DNA from: Desulfovibrionaceae bacterium | Lineage (GTDB): Bacteria; Desulfobacterota; Desulfovibrionia; Desulfovibrionales; Desulfovibrionaceae | DNA length: 56,080 nucleotides | Assembly: GCA_031082225.1 (NCBI GenBank) | Contig: JAVHLG010000022.1 | Span: 1-56,080, forward strand | Direction of reading: 5' to 3' | Part shown: piece by piece, positions 25,561-34,900 of the stretch | Numbering within the stretch: the stretch's first letter is position 1 | Layout of the letters: every line of letters starts with the position of its first letter | Made by a program: the position numbers and the translations under genes | The notes under the pieces: model-generated | Seen by the model: only the letters and a program-made list of their open reading frames with translations | Databases searched by the model: none | What the model was told of the DNA's origin: nothing

Positions 25561-28500
25561 ATGTTCTTGAAAAACCAGTCCGAAAACCCTTTTGTGGTGA
25601 GCACCATGCCTTCATCCCTTGCCGTCGCGGCGCTCCGGCCCGTCCTGGCTGCCCTGGCGGTCCTGGCGGCCGTTTTTTTAGGTTCGGCCCCGTCCGTCGC
25701 CAGCGGCGATCAGCCCGATCTGGGCCTGACCGACGCCGAGCGGGCCTTCATCGAGGCCCATCCCGTGGTCACCTTCAGCGACTCCATCTGGGAGCCCCTG
25801 GCCATGGTGGAAAACGGAAAATACCAGGGCATCTTCCACGACTTCTACGAGCTCGTCTCGGCCATGACCGGGCTGGCCTTCAAATTCGTGCCCCAGGGCG
25901 ACTCCCGGGATTTCGGCAAGGTGCTTTCCGCCCTGCGGGACAGGCGCATCGACCTGATCGACGGCACCGGAAAAACTCCTGCCCGGGAAAAGTACGCCCT
26001 GTTCGCGGGGCCGTATCTGCGTTTTCCCATGGCCATCGTCTCCCGGGACGACGTCCTGGCCGGGTCGCTTGTGGAGCTGCGCGGCAAGCGGGTGGCCGTG
26101 GCCAGCGGCTCCACGGCCTACGAATACGCCCGGGACAACCATCCCGAACTGGACCTCGTGGTGGTTGAGGATCCTGCGGCGGCCCTTTCCGCCGTGGCCT
26201 CGGGCCAGGCTGCGGCCATGCTCGAAAACCTGGCCGTGGTCACCTACGGCATCCGCAAGGCGGGCCTGAGCAATCTCAAGGTGTCGGGGCTTGCGGACTA
26301 CGTGTTCGACATCTACGCCCTGGTGCGAAACGACATGCCGGAGCTGGCCTCCATCCTGGACAAGGCCTTAAAGGCCATCCCGGTATGGGACAAGGCGGCC
26401 ATCATGGCCAAGTGGCTGCCCCTGTACACCTCGGGGCAGACGCCGGGACAGACGCCGGGCCGGGCGGCGGCGGGAGACGGCTCCTCGGCCGCTGCGGGAG
26501 GCGGCCCGGAGGCCGCCCCGGTCCGGGTGACCCTCAATCGCCGGGAACGCAGCTACGTGGAGGCCAAGGGGGCGCTTCGGTTCTGCGTGGACCCGGACTG
26601 GCCGCCTGTGGAGCGGGTGGACGAGGCCGGGCGGTACGAGGGCATGGCCGCCGACGTGCTGGCCCTGTTGTCCGAGCGTCTGGGGACGCCGGTGCGGATG
26701 CATCCCACCGCCTCCTGGGCCCAGACCCTGGAGGCGGCCCAGGCGGGCCAGTGCGACTTCATCGTGGCCGCCGTGGATACGCCCGAGCGTCGCCCCTTCC
26801 TCGAGTTCACCAGCCCCTACCTGCGCCTGCCCCTGGTGGTGGCCACCCGGGCCGACCATGCCTTCGTGGACGGCCCCAAGTCCTTGATGAACGACCGGGT
26901 GGGCGTGGTCCGGGGGCATGCCACGGCGGACATCCTGCGCGGCAGGTATCCGGCCCTGGACGTGGTGGATGTGGCCAGCGATTTCGAAGGGATGGCCCAG
27001 GTGGCGTCCGGGGAGATCGACGCCTTCGTGGACGTGCTGCCTGCCGTGGCCTACCGCATGGGCAAGGAGCGGCTGACGGGCCTGAAGATCGCGGGCCGCC
27101 TGGAGGATCACCTGGATCTGTCCGTGGCCGTGCCGCGCGGCAAGGCCGAGGTGTTCTCCATCTTTCAAAAAGGCGTCAGCAGCCTGAGCGCCGGGGAACT
27201 GGACGCCATCTTCAAGAAATGGGTGGCGGTCACGTTCGAGCACGGGTTCGACTACACCCTGGTGTGGCGGGTGGCGGCGGGCGCGGCCCTGGTCATCCTG
27301 GTCATCGTGTGGTGGAACCGCAAGCTGACCCGCTTAAACCGCGCCATCCGCCGGGCCCATGAGGATCTGGCCGCGCTTCTGGACAACTCCGGCCAGGGCT
27401 TTTTGTCGTTTCAGGCCGACGGCGTGGTGCAGCCGGGGTTCAGCCGCGAATGCCGGGACATGTTCGGCCGCGACCCGGCAGGCCTGCCCATCTGGTCCCT
27501 GTTGTTCCCGGGCGACGCGCGCGCCGCCGGGGACTTCGCCAAAAACCTGGGCCGCATCCTGGCCGAGAACGATGATTTTCGCCGCTCGCTCTACCTGTCG
27601 CTGATGCCCGCGTCCGTGCAGCCGGGGGGACGCGTCCTGGAGGTGGAATACCGGGAGATCGGCCGGGACCGGCTCATGCTGGTCCTGACCGACGTCACGG
27701 ACGCCCGCCGTCTGGAGAGCGAGGTGGAGATGGAGCGCGCCCGACTGGCCAACGTGGTGGCCGTGGCCCGCGACCCCCGGGAGTTTTTCCAGGTGGCGGA
27801 CGCCTTCCGGGCTTTTGCCGCCGCGTGCCGGTCGAAGGCCCCGGGCGGTGAGTCCCCGGCCGAGGCCCTGCGCCGTCTGTACCGCCAGGTGCATACCTTC
27901 AAGGGACTTTTCCTCATGTTCGGATGCCGCCGGGCAGCGGCGGCGCTGCACGACCTGGAGTCGCGGCTGTCGGCTCTGGAGGCCGGGGGCGGGGTCACGT
28001 CCGGTGATCTGGCCGGGGTCGTGCACCTGGAACCGGCCGTGGAGGAACTGGCCGGGGACATGGAGGTGCTGCGCCAGACCCTGGGGGACGAGTTTTTCAA
28101 CCGGCGCGGCGCGGTGTGCATCGGCGAGGACATGGCCCGGGAGCTCCGGCGTCTGGCCGAGGAACTGGCCGCCGCCCTTCCCGAGCCGCAGGATGCCCGG
28201 GTGCGCATGCTCATTGAGCGGGCCAGGACGCTTTGCCATGTGGACATGCGCGGGCTTCTGGCCGTATCCTTGGGCACGGCGGGCCAACTGGCCGAGCGCC
28301 TGGGCAAGGTGGTGCATGCGCCGCCGGTGTCCGGGGAGGCTGTGCCCGTGGACCCGGACCGCTTCGGGCCGCTGTGTCGGCGCGTGGTGCACCTGGTGCG
28401 CAACGCCGTGGCCCACGGCGTCGAGTCCCCCGAGGACCGCGTCCTGGCGGGCAAGCCCGAGGCCGGGACCGTGGCCGTGTCCGTGGCCCGGGACGGGGAC

Positions 28501-28827
28501 TGGCTGTGCCTGCAGGTGTCCGACGACGGGGCCGGGATCGACCCCGCGGCCGTGCGGGGCCGCGCCGCCGCTCTGGGGCTGGCCGACGCGCAGACCCTGG
28601 CGGCCATGGACGAGGGTCGCGTGTTGCGCCTGATCCTGGCCCAGGGGCTCAGCACCGCCACGAGCGCCGACGAGGCCTCGGGACGCGGCGTGGGCCTGTC
28701 CGCCGTTTTGGAGGAAGTGGAGCGGCTTGGCGGCGAATTGCGCATCGAAAGCCGTCCGGGGCTGGGCACGACGTTTACCGTGCGCGTTCCCCTGTGTGCA
28801 ACCGAACAGGCCAAGGAGCAACCATGA
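25561..28827 (+). CDS. Membrane CheA-like kinase with two periplasmic solute-binding domains
   Basis: A protein of 1088 residues. A signal sequence (about 1-47) is followed by two SBP_bac_3-type domains (about 53-290 and 322-565), which in transporters bind amino acids and similar small molecules. After one membrane helix (566-586) come a PAS-like region (about 600-713), an Hpt domain with His778 in RQVHTFKGLF, and a CheA-type ATPase (VRNAVAHGVE, DDGAGID, GRGVGLS). I see no CheW-like P5 domain, no P2 domain and no receiver. The phosphate would therefore go to a separate receiver, most simply the CheY two genes on. AAGGGG stands before the ATG at 25561; an ATG at 25606 is a possible alternative. 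It overlaps cheX by four bases. Confidence 0.88.
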   Translation: MFLKNQSENPFVVSTMPSSLAVAALRPVLAALAVLAAVFLGSAPSVASGDQPDLGLTDAERAFIEAHPVVTFSDSIWEPLAMVENGKYQGIFHDFYELVSAMTGLAFKFVPQGDSRDFGKVLSALRDRRIDLIDGTGKTPAREKYALFAGPYLRFPMAIVSRDDVLAGSLVELRGKRVAVASGSTAYEYARDNHPELDLVVVEDPAAALSAVASGQAAAMLENLAVVTYGIRKAGLSNLKVSGLADYVFDIYALVRNDMPELASILDKALKAIPVWDKAAIMAKWLPLYTSGQTPGQTPGRAAAGDGSSAAAGGGPEAAPVRVTLNRRERSYVEAKGALRFCVDPDWPPVERVDEAGRYEGMAADVLALLSERLGTPVRMHPTASWAQTLEAAQAGQCDFIVAAVDTPERRPFLEFTSPYLRLPLVVATRADHAFVDGPKSLMNDRVGVVRGHATADILRGRYPALDVVDVASDFEGMAQVASGEIDAFVDVLPAVAYRMGKERLTGLKIAGRLEDHLDLSVAVPRGKAEVFSIFQKGVSSLSAGELDAIFKKWVAVTFEHGFDYTLVWRVAAGAALVILVIVWWNRKLTRLNRAIRRAHEDLAALLDNSGQGFLSFQADGVVQPGFSRECRDMFGRDPAGLPIWSLLFPGDARAAGDFAKNLGRILAENDDFRRSLYLSLMPASVQPGGRVLEVEYREIGRDRLMLVLTDVTDARRLESEVEMERARLANVVAVARDPREFFQVADAFRAFAAACRSKAPGGESPAEALRRLYRQVHTFKGLFLMFGCRRAAAALHDLESRLSALEAGGGVTSGDLAGVVHLEPAVEELAGDMEVLRQTLGDEFFNRRGAVCIGEDMARELRRLAEELAAALPEPQDARVRMLIERARTLCHVDMRGLLAVSLGTAGQLAERLGKVVHAPPVSGEAVPVDPDRFGPLCRRVVHLVRNAVAHGVESPEDRVLAGKPEAGTVAVSVARDGDWLCLQVSDDGAGIDPAAVRGRAAALGLADAQTLAAMDEGRVLRLILAQGLSTATSADEASGRGVGLSAVLEEVERLGGELRIESRPGLGTTFTVRVPLCATEQAKEQP

Positions 28828-29348
28828 GCGCTTCCGGGGTGGACATCAGCCGGTTTTTGCAGGCCCTGTCCGAGCGTAGCGTCAGTTTTTTGCGTGACGA
28901 ACTGGAGATCGCGGTCACGGTCCAGACGCATCATCTCGACGATGTGCAAAAGCTCGATCTCAAGCACCTGACCGCGATCATGAGCGCCACGGACAACATG
29001 AAGCTCTACCTGGCCTACAGCTTCGACGAGGCGCTCATCGTCAAGGCCTTCGAGGCCTATTGCAAGGATCTGGACATTGCCCCGGACGAGCGCGATACCT
29101 ATATGGAAGAAACGGCCGGGGATATCATCAACATCATCGTGGGCAACGCCCTGGCCGACCTGTCGGCCCAGGGCCGGGTCATCGGCCTGTCGCCGCCCAT
29201 CGTCATCACCGAGGCCAAGAGCGTCATGCGCCACCGGGGGGCCAAATTCGCCACAGCCTGCCTCGTCACGCCGTACGGGGGACTGAACATACATCTCATC
29301 GGTCCGGGGGAGCTTTTCGACGACACCCTGGAATACCTGGAGGCATAA
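28824..29348 (+). CDS. cheX: CheX-family chemotaxis phosphatase
   Basis: A 174-residue cytoplasmic protein of the CheC/CheX/FliY type, which speeds loss of phosphate from CheY. The helix EETAGDIINIIVGNALADL carries the E-x-x-x-N style active-site pattern of the family, and the second half (GLSPPIVITEA, then ATACLVTPYGGLNIHLI) is typical CheX. The start overlaps the kinase stop in ATGA, with AAGGAG eight bases upstream. The stop is three bases before the cheY start, so kinase, phosphatase and receiver are translated as a unit. Confidence 0.88.
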   Translation: MSASGVDISRFLQALSERSVSFLRDELEIAVTVQTHHLDDVQKLDLKHLTAIMSATDNMKLYLAYSFDEALIVKAFEAYCKDLDIAPDERDTYMEETAGDIINIIVGNALADLSAQGRVIGLSPPIVITEAKSVMRHRGAKFATACLVTPYGGLNIHLIGPGELFDDTLEYLEA

Positions 29349-29351
29349 GCC

Positions 29352-29729
29352 ATGCGCCCCCTGAACATCATGGTCGTGGACGACTCCAACCTGACCATCA
29401 AAAAAATGGTCAAGATGATCGAGGATCTGGGGCACAAGGTGGTGCACGTGGCCTCAAACGGCCGCCAGGCCGCCGAGGACTATCCGAACGTGCGCCCCGA
29501 TCTGGTGACCATGGACATCACCATGCCGGACATGGACGGCATCGAGGCCACCAGGCGGATCATGGCCGTGGACGACAAGGCGGTCATCGTCATGGTCACC
29601 TCCCACGGCCAGGAGCAGATGGTCATGGACGCCATTGAGGCCGGGGCCAAGGGATACGTCCTAAAGCCCGTGAAGATGGAGAAGCTGGCGGAACACCTTG
29701 AGGCCGTGGCCGGGAAATACATCCCATGA
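29352..29729 (+). CDS. cheY: CheY-like single-domain response regulator
   Basis: A 125-residue stand-alone receiver. It has the acidic pair in MVVDDSN, the phosphorylated Asp in TMDITMPDMDG, the conserved Thr in MVTSHG and the Lys in VLKPVKM. With no output domain, it must act through binding partners such as the flagellar motor or one of the neighbouring enzymes. GGAGG precedes the ATG. It is flanked without gap by cheX and the PAS kinase gene (ATGA overlap). Confidence 0.95.
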   Translation: MRPLNIMVVDDSNLTIKKMVKMIEDLGHKVVHVASNGRQAAEDYPNVRPDLVTMDITMPDMDGIEATRRIMAVDDKAVIVMVTSHGQEQMVMDAIEAGAKGYVLKPVKMEKLAEHLEAVAGKYIP

Positions 29730-30907
29730 GCGGGAACATGCTGGAAAGCAGCCTCCTGGAGACGCATTTCGACGTCATCCCCTTTGGGATCTATGTGGTG
29801 GACGTGGCCACCCTGGACGTGGTCTTCGTCAACCGCCACTTCCGGGACCGCCTGGGCGATCTGGCCGGGCGCAAATGCCACCAGGCCCTCTACGAATCCC
29901 CCCAGCCCTGCCTGTTCTGCAAGATCAGGAACCTCGTGGGCCGCGACGGACTGCCCAACGGCAAGACCTACATCTTCGAGCACTTCAACGACAAGGACGA
30001 CCGCTGGTACCAGCTCCAGGAAAAGTCCATGAGCTGGCCCGACGGCCGGGTGGTCAAGTATTCCATCGCCGTGGACATCACGGAGCTTAAGGAGGTGCAG
30101 AACCGGCTGGCCGAGGCCCATGCCGAACTGGCCTTGAAAAACCGCGATCTGTCGCGGCAAAACGAGCTTTTGCAGGAAAACGTGCGGCTGCGCGAGCATG
30201 TGGACCGCATCGCCCGCCACGACCTCAAGACCCCGCTCAACGCCCTCATCGGCATCCCGCCGCTTCTGTCCGACTACGGGCTCAACGAAGAGGGCGTGAA
30301 GCTGGCGCGCATGATGGAAGAGGCCGGGGTCACCATGCTGAACATGATCAACCGCACCTTCGACCTCTACCGCCTGGAGACGGGAACCTACGTCCTTATG
30401 CCCACGGAGGTGAACCTGGCGGCCGTGGCCCGCAAGGCCGCCCAGGATGCCTCCTCCGACGTTTTTTTTCCGGACCGGCCGGTGCGGGTGGTTTTCGAGG
30501 GCCGTCCGGCGGCCGACGGGGACGAACTGATGATCCAGGGCGAGGAGCTTTTGTGTTACAGCATCCTCTCCAACCTGGTGAAAAACGCCGTGGAGGCCTC
30601 GCCCCAGGGAAACGAGATCACGGTGAGCCTTAGCCGCGAGGCCGGGGAGGCCGTGGTGGCCGTGGCCAACGTGGGCGAGGTGCCGGCAGGCATCCGGGAC
30701 CGTTTTTTTCAGAAATACGTCACGTCGGGCAAGCGCGACGGCACGGGACTCGGGGCCTATTCGGCCTGGCTGGCGGTCCGGGCCCACGGCGGCCGGGCGA
30801 CGCTCGACTCCTCGCGGCCCGGGCACACCACGGTCACGGTGCGTTTTCCCTTGTCCGCCCCGGCCTCGGTGGCCGCGTCCGGGGCAGGGGGTGATCCGCC
30901 GCCATGA
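29726..30907 (+). CDS. PAS sensor histidine kinase, cytoplasmic
   Basis: A 393-residue soluble kinase. The PAS domain (about 5-130) has a three-cysteine motif C-x10-C-x2-C (KCHQALYESPQPCLFC), which could hold a metal or a redox switch. A coiled stretch leads to HisKA (RIARHDLKTPLNAL), then the ATPase with NLVKNAVEASP and GTGLGAYSAWLA. There is no membrane segment. The PAS domain is paralogous to that of the next gene, so the two proteins probably sense the same thing. It overlaps cheY and the diguanylate cyclase by four bases each. Confidence 0.92.
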   Translation: MSGNMLESSLLETHFDVIPFGIYVVDVATLDVVFVNRHFRDRLGDLAGRKCHQALYESPQPCLFCKIRNLVGRDGLPNGKTYIFEHFNDKDDRWYQLQEKSMSWPDGRVVKYSIAVDITELKEVQNRLAEAHAELALKNRDLSRQNELLQENVRLREHVDRIARHDLKTPLNALIGIPPLLSDYGLNEEGVKLARMMEEAGVTMLNMINRTFDLYRLETGTYVLMPTEVNLAAVARKAAQDASSDVFFPDRPVRVVFEGRPAADGDELMIQGEELLCYSILSNLVKNAVEASPQGNEITVSLSREAGEAVVAVANVGEVPAGIRDRFFQKYVTSGKRDGTGLGAYSAWLAVRAHGGRATLDSSRPGHTTVTVRFPLSAPASVAASGAGGDPPP

Positions 30908-31815
30908 TCGAAAGCAGCCTTTTCGAATCCCATTTCGATCTCATTCCCTTTGGCATCTATGCCGTGGACGTGGCCACCTACGAGATCATTTTCAGCAACC
31001 GGCATTTCCGCGAGCTTTTCGGCGATCATGTGGGCAAGCCCTGCTACAAGACCCTCTACGACCTGGACAGGCCCTGCTCCTTCTGCCGCATCCGCGACCT
31101 CGTCACCCGCGACGGGATGCCCAACGGCAAGACCCTGGTGTTCGAGCATTTCAACGACGCCGCCGACGGCTGGTTCCAGCTCCAGGAGCGGGCCATGAGC
31201 TGGCCAGACGGCCGGGTGGTCAAATATTCCATCGCCGTGGACATCTCCGAACTCAAGGAGACCCAGAACCGGCTGGCCGAGGCCCATGCCCAACTGGCCC
31301 TCAAGAACCGGGAATTGGACCGCCTGTCCTTGACCGACCCCCTGACCGGGCTGCCCAACCGGCTGGCCCTGGACCGTGTTCTGGAGGATGAGGCCGCGCG
31401 CGGGCAACGGCATGGCCGGACGTTTTCGGTCATCATCGGCGACATCGACCACTTCAAGCGCATAAACGACGTCCACGGCCACGCCGTGGGGGACGCGGCC
31501 CTGCGGGAGGCGGCGGAGACGCTGGCCGCATCCGTGCGGGGCACGGACACGGCGGGACGGTTCGGCGGGGAGGAATTTCTGGTGGTGTGTCCGGAGACGG
31601 ACGCGGCCGGGGCGGAGATCCTGGCCGAGAATCTGCGGGCCAGGGTGGAGGAGCGGACCTACGCCAAGGGCGAACGCCTGACCATGAGTTTCGGGGTGGC
31701 GGAATCGCGACCCGGCGAGTCGCCCTCGCGTCTGGTGGCCCGGGCCGACGCGGCCCTGTACCGGGCCAAGGCCCTGGGGCGCAACCGGGTCTGCCGGGCG
31801 GAGACGGCCGACTGA
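30904..31815 (+). CDS. PAS-GGDEF diguanylate cyclase
   Basis: A 303-residue soluble enzyme that should make cyclic di-GMP from GTP. The PAS domain (about 1-125) has the same three-cysteine motif as the upstream kinase (CYKTLYDLDRPCSFC). The GGDEF domain starts at SLTDPLTGLPNRLALD and has the active site FGGEEFLVV. An RxxD inhibition site (RGTD) lies five residues before GGEEF, so product feedback is likely. It starts four bases inside the end of the kinase gene. No receiver is fused, so any control by the nearby CheY would be through contact. Confidence 0.95.
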   Translation: MIESSLFESHFDLIPFGIYAVDVATYEIIFSNRHFRELFGDHVGKPCYKTLYDLDRPCSFCRIRDLVTRDGMPNGKTLVFEHFNDAADGWFQLQERAMSWPDGRVVKYSIAVDISELKETQNRLAEAHAQLALKNRELDRLSLTDPLTGLPNRLALDRVLEDEAARGQRHGRTFSVIIGDIDHFKRINDVHGHAVGDAALREAAETLAASVRGTDTAGRFGGEEFLVVCPETDAAGAEILAENLRARVEERTYAKGERLTMSFGVAESRPGESPSRLVARADAALYRAKALGRNRVCRAETAD

Positions 31816-31920
31816 GAGGATCTGCCATGTCCGGTGCGGGCGGTTTTGCCCGGGGCATGTCCCGCAGAAAACAACAGCCTTTTTCGGCCGTGTCGACCAT
31901 GGCAACCGGCGGTCACGCTC

Positions 31921-34900
31921 ATGAAAACACGTTTGATTCTGTTGTGCGCCCTCTGTCTGGCCCTGTGGACCGGGACGGCCGCCGCCCAGAAGCTCGACCT
32001 GACCCCGGAAGAACAGGCATTCATTGCGGCCCACCCGGTCATCACCTGGTCGGACGCCCACAGGCCGCCCCTGTCCATCGTGGAGAAGGGACGCTACGAC
32101 GGCATCCTCCATGACTATTACCGGCTGGTGGCCGGACTCGCCGGGCTGACCTTCCGCTTCACGCCCATCGGCGACGGCCGGGACATCCAGCCCGTGTTCG
32201 ATGCCCTGGAGAAAAAGGACATCGACATGGCCGGGGGCGCGGGCATAATCCCGGGCCAGGCCGCCTACGCCCTGTTCTCCGGGCCCCTGTTTCATGTCCC
32301 CATGGGCCTCGCCGCCCTGGAGGGCAACCCGGTGAGGAGTCTGGCGGAGCTTTCGGGGCAAAACGTCGCGGTGGTCAGGAATTCCCTGGCGGCGGAGTTC
32401 GCCCGGGACGGCCATCCGGGCTTGGAGCTGGTCTACGCCGACACGCCCCGCCAGGCCGTGGACATGGTGGCCAGGGGCCAGGCGGCGGCCATGCTCGGCG
32501 ATATGGCCGGGCTGGCCCGGATCATCCGCGAAATGGGCCGCAGCGACATCCGCGTCTTGAACCTCCCCGAGCACAGCTTCGAGATCTATGCCCTGATCCG
32601 CGAGGATTGGCCCCTTTTGGCCTCCATCCTGGACAAGGCCCGGGCCGCCATGCCGCCCGAGGCCAAACATGCCATGGAAGACGACTGGCTGCGCCCCGAC
32701 GTCGCCGAAACCGGCGACGCGCGCCTAAATCTCACGGCCGAGGAGAGGCGCTACGTCAGGGACAATCCCGTTTTTACCGCCTCCAACGAATCCAACTGGC
32801 CGCCGTTCAACTTCAACGTCAACGGATTGCCCCAGGGCTATTCCGTGGACTACATGAACATGCTGGCCAGGATGGCCGGGCTCAAGGTCAAGTACGTGAT
32901 CGGGCCGGAGTGGGACGAATTCGAGCGCATGCTGCAGGACGGAACCCTGGACGTGCTCATGAACATGGCCTCGACGCCGGCACGCGAGGCCTATACGGAT
33001 TTTACGCCCCCCTACGCCACCCTGGTGCACGGCATCGTCTTCCGGGACGGCAAGGCCCCCCCGCCGAACCTGGAGAGCCTGTCCGGGCGCAAGGTGGCCG
33101 TGTCCAAGGGGTTTTTCACGGAAAAGGTGCTCGCGGCCGCCTATCCGGACATCAAGCTCCTGGCCCTGCCGGACGCCTTGAACTGCCTGCAGGCCGTGGC
33201 CACGGGCGAGGCCGATGCGGCCATAGACAGCCTCCCGGTGCAGAACTACCTGATCCGCAAGCACTTCCTGCTCAATCTGCAGACCAGGGCCCTGGTGGAC
33301 AACAGGCACTTCCCCACGGTCAACATCCGCTTCGGGGTGGGCAAAAACAAGCCCGTCCTGGCCAGCATCCTGTCCAAGGCCATGGCCATGGTCGGCGAGC
33401 GGCAGATGTCCGAGCTGCGGCAAAAGTGGCTTGCCGCCGACCGGATGGAGAAGGAATACATCCCCCTGACCCCGTCGGAGCAGGAGATGCTCTCCCGGTT
33501 GGGCGTGGTGCGCATGTGCGTGCATCCCGACTGGATGCCGTTTGGCCGCATCGACGGGCAGGGAACCTTTGAGGGCATGACCGCCGACTACGTCCGCCTG
33601 ATGGCCGAACGCATCGGCGTGGACCTCAGGCTGGTGCCCACGAAAACATGGGAACAGAGCGTGGCCGGCCTGGCCGAGGGGGCCTGCGACATCATTCCGG
33701 CCATCCCCCCCACGGACGAACGCCGACAGGTCATGTCGTTCACCCGTCCCTACCTGACCTTTCCTGTGGTCGCGGCCACGCTGACGGACACCATGTTCGT
33801 GCCCGACATGGCCTCCCTGGCCGGAAAGCGCATCGGCGCGGTGGCCGGGCAGGCCTGGACCGGGGAGATCCTGCGCGACTATCCCGAGGTGGAGGTGGTC
33901 AGGGCGCCAAGCGTGGAGGACGGGCTGCGGATGCTGCAAAGCGGTGAGATCTTCGCCTTTGTGGACACCCTGGCCGCCATCAGCTACGCCATCGGACAAG
34001 GCCATTTCGCCGACATCAAGATCGCGGGCAGGCTGGAGGGCGAACTGTCCCTGGCCGTGGGCGTCAGCCAGCAAAACCCCGATCTGGCCCAGGTCTTCGA
34101 CATGGCCGTGGCCTCGCTGACGGAAAACGAGCGTCGCGACATCTTTTCCCGCTGGATATCCATCACCTTCGAACACGGGTTCGACTACGACCTGTTCTGG
34201 AAGATCCTGGCCGGGCTGGCCGTGGCCGTGGCGGCCATATTCTACTGGAACCGGAAGCTTGTGCGCCTGAACCGGGCCGTGACCCTGGCCAACGCCGACC
34301 TGGGCCGGGCCCATGCCAAGATCTCCACCCTGCTCGACAACTCCGGCCAGGGTTTCCTCTCCTTTGCCGCCGACGGCCTGGTGGAGCAGGAACTGTCCAG
34401 GGAATGCGACCGGCTTTTCGGCAAACCGGCCGCCGGTTCGCCCATCCCGGCCCTCCTGTACCCCGGCGACGCCCGGGCCGGGGAGGTCTTCGGCCAAAAC
34501 GTCCGGCGCATCCTGGCCCAGGATGACGCCTTCAGGCGCGACCTGCTCCTGTCGCTCATGCCCCGGCGGTTCGTCCTGGGCGACAGGCAGGTGGATGCGG
34601 AATACAGGCTCCTGGAAGGCGGGCGGATCATGCTCGTGCTCACGGACGTGACCGACAAGTGCGCCCTGGAGGCCGAGGTGGAACGGGAGCGCCAGCGTCT
34701 GGCCATGATCGTGGCCGCGGTGCGCGACAGGGACGACTTCATGAGCGTTTATGCCGACTACGAACGGTTCGTCCGGACCAGGGGTCGCGGCGGGCCCCCT
34801 CGGGGCGCGGACGCCCCAGACGCCCCGGACGGCCCAGGCGGCCCGGACGATGGGGACGGCGGGGACGGCGGGGACGGCGGCTTTGATCTGCCGGGCCTCT

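Noticed and set aside
31827-31920. A short upstream reading frame with a good GAGAGGA site before the second kinase
   Set aside because: It runs out of frame into the kinase gene and shows no family sequence; a leader peptide cannot be supported.
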